Below are positions 62,600 to 64,000 of a stretch of 64,000 nt of DNA, in pieces. The notes below the pieces were generated by a model, which worked only from the letters and a program-made list of their open reading frames with translations, made no database searches and had not been told where the DNA came from. This DNA is from JAUIAI01 sp963732405 (GTDB taxonomy: Bacteria; Pseudomonadota; Gammaproteobacteria; Burkholderiales; Burkholderiaceae_E). How positions within the stretch are numbered: the stretch's first letter is position 1; the number at the start of each line of letters is the position of its first letter. The position numbers and the translations under genes were made by a program. The stretch is from contig CAVSZG010000006.1 in assembly GCA_963732405.1 (NCBI GenBank), positions 248,001 through 312,000 on the forward strand. The letters run 5' to 3'.

Positions 62600-64000
62600 T
62601 CATACGTTGAAGGTTTAGCCAGCCACGACGGCCCCGAGTCATGCGAGTGCATCCGTGAGGGTGTAGGCGAAGCGTTGACAGGGGTACGTGTGGGCCGGGT
62701 ATTGAGCCGCGAAATATATGCCCCATGCCGCAAGGCGTGGGTGGTCCGGGGTGCCGAGGCCGTGGAGACATGCCGAAGGCCACACTGGCGCTGCCGCATA
62801 GGCGAGGCAGCGCTGGACCCCGCGCGGTCAGAGACCCCGTGCACGCACGGATGCACCTTGTTCGGGAACCGGGAGATCCCGTCACCTTCTGCGCTCCGCC
62901 GGGAGGCGGGCAAGTGCGCAGAGCGCATCGTGAAGCCTGTGGGCGCACGACGATGAGCAATCGGGGCGGGAAGTCGGACTGCTGCGTAGTACCGCAGAAA
63001 CTGCCGAACAAAGCGGCGGGGGAAGTTCCCGCGGCGGCGGAGGCGGTGGAGGGAAGGCGGCAGGCCAAGGGCAATGCGGTTGCAGCGCGCATGTCCCGCA
63101 GATCGATGCGGGTCTATGACATGGGAACGGCGCTCAACGGCATACGTCAGACGGCAAAAGGCAGACGCGATGCGAAGTTCACCTCGCTGATGCACCACAT
63201 CTACCAAACCGACCGACTGCGCGCGGCATATCACGCGCTCAGGCGCGATGCGGCGCCCGGCGTGGACGGCCAGACGTGGCAGTCGTACGGGCTCGATCTG
63301 GAAGCAAGGCTTGTGGATCTGTCCGATCGGCTCGCCCGAGGGGGCTACCGGCCCCAGCCTGTGCGGCGTGTGTACATCGACAAGCCCGACGGGAGCCAAC
63401 GCCCGCTGGGCGTGCCGGCGCTGGAGGACAAACTGGTCCAACGCGCCACGGTCGATGTGCTCAACGCGATCTACGAGCAGGACTTCATCGGGTTCAGCTA
63501 CGGCTTTCGGCCCGGCAAAAGCGCACACGATGCGCTCGATGCCGTGGTGGTGGGGATGGGCAGCAGATATGTGAACTGGATTCTCGATGCGGACATCAGC
63601 AAGTTCTTCGACACGATCGATCACGACTGGCTGATACGGTTCATCGAGCACCGGGTTGCCGATGCGCGCGTGGTGCGGCTGATCAAGAAGTGGCTGCACG
63701 CGGGCGTGCTGCAAGAGGGACGGCTCGAGCACAGTGAGTTGGGAACGGTGCAAGGCGGCAGCATCAGTCCGCTGCTGGCCAACATCTACCTGCACTACGT
63801 GTTCGATCAGTGGGTGAAACAGTGGCGGGCTCGCCATGCCCGAGGTGACGTGATCGTCGTGCGTTACGCCGATGATTGGGTTGCCGGCTTCCGGTTCCGT
63901 GACGACGCCGAGCGCTTTGCGCGCGACGTGAAGGCACGGCTGCAGGAGTTCGGGCTGAAGCTGCACCCCGAGAAGACGCGACTGATCGAGTTCGGGCCAT
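62600..64000 (+). mobile_element. Group II intron, 5-prime part (3-prime end outside the window)
   Basis: A long GC-rich, strongly structured stretch (about 62600-62950) without a gene precedes an intron-encoded reverse transcriptase. Several local hairpins are visible, for example GGGAACCGGGAGATCCC at 62863 and CCGCCGGGAGGCGGGC near 62897. I could not fix the 5-prime splice site; it lies between the acsF start and about 62660. The domain V hairpin and 3-prime end are beyond the window. It is inserted on the strand opposite to acsF. Confidence 0.75.
62953..64000 (+). CDS. ltrA: Group II intron reverse transcriptase/maturase, C-terminus outside the window
   Basis: Open from the ATG at 62953 to the window end (349 codons). 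The reverse-transcriptase blocks are in order: RRDAAPGVDGQTWQSYGLDL, VYIDKPDGSQRPLGVPALED, FSYGFRPGKSAHDALDAV, ILDADISKFFDTIDHDWLI, TVQGGSISPLLANIYLHYV and the catalytic VVRYADDWVAGF. The maturase X domain and any endonuclease would lie beyond 64000. It drives splicing and retrohoming of the intron. Confidence 0.93.
   Translation, partial: MSNRGGKSDCCVVPQKLPNKAAGEVPAAAEAVEGRRQAKGNAVAARMSRRSMRVYDMGTALNGIRQTAKGRRDAKFTSLMHHIYQTDRLRAAYHALRRDAAPGVDGQTWQSYGLDLEARLVDLSDRLARGGYRPQPVRRVYIDKPDGSQRPLGVPALEDKLVQRATVDVLNAIYEQDFIGFSYGFRPGKSAHDALDAVVVGMGSRYVNWILDADISKFFDTIDHDWLIRFIEHRVADARVVRLIKKWLHAGVLQEGRLEHSELGTVQGGSISPLLANIYLHYVFDQWVKQWRARHARGDVIVVRYADDWVAGFRFRDDAERFARDVKARLQEFGLKLHPEKTRLIEFGP

Noticed and set aside
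62545..63966. 473-codon minus-strand frame across the group II intron
   Set aside because: It runs antisense through the intron RNA and the reverse transcriptase, which has all its motifs on the plus strand.

Overview
The window reads as chromosome of a GC-rich betaproteobacterium, probably in the Burkholderiales. Two gene sets point to its lifestyle. One is the aerobic benzoyl-CoA epoxidation (box) pathway at 52-58 kb. The other is a pair of photosynthesis-cluster genes, a PuhE-like assembly protein and the oxygen-dependent Mg-protoporphyrin ester cyclase acsF, at 60.7-62.5 kb. Together they suggest an aerobic anoxygenic phototroph, or a descendant of one, that degrades aromatic acids. This is inferred from gene content; no rRNA is present to confirm it.

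Layout. 0-5 kb: a partial alpha/beta hydrolase, a carbonic anhydrase remnant, a PepSY / cytochrome b-c fusion / barrel cassette and an exported amidohydrolase. 5-13.7 kb: housekeeping metabolism, with two glutathione S-transferases, acnD-prpF of the methylcitrate cycle, a threonine aldolase, a WYL regulator and a Bcr/CflA exporter. 13.7-21 kb: a decayed accessory island. It holds a partial copy of the exporter, a tandemly duplicated pair of a Gly/Cys-rich protein gene and a small membrane protein gene, and two IS91-type ends bracketing 2 kb of gene fragments (tex, haloperoxidase, molybdenum hydroxylase). 21-28 kb: an aconitase, a GntR-type regulator and a tripartite tricarboxylate transporter whose tctB and tctA are frameshifted. 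28-33 kb: cas3 debris, ahpC-ahpF behind a candidate OxyR promoter, an exported deiminase and a MntA/HepT toxin-antitoxin pair. 33-45 kb: iron. A Fur-box promoter faces hemP on one side and exbB-exbD-exbD-tonB-receptor-flavin oxidase-piuC on the other, followed by a DsrC-like protein and bfd-bfr-DUF2325. 45-48 kb: a large capsule-type glycosyltransferase and an acyltransferase. 48-60.7 kb: a molybdenum hydroxylase with a DHDPS-family lyase, a 3-hydroxyanthranilate dioxygenase, benzoate-CoA ligase divergent from boxCBA, a CoA-transferase and a dienelactone hydrolase. 60.7-64 kb: puhE-acsF, with a group II intron directly upstream.

How the genes work together. Benzoate is activated by the ligase, epoxidised by BoxAB and ring-opened by BoxC. 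The divergent promoter region carries TGCA-N6-TGCA type motifs that match what I recall as the BoxR operator. The iron operon couples energised outer-membrane uptake to two oxygen- or redox-active enzymes, and the nearby bfd-bfr pair handles storage.

Caveat. At least eight genes (tctB, tctA, the TonB receptor, the acyltransferase, the DHDPS-like lyase, benzoate-CoA ligase, boxC and a haloperoxidase remnant) carry short frame-changing indels, mostly of one base. Some may be assembly errors rather than true decay. No tRNA, rRNA or CRISPR array was seen.
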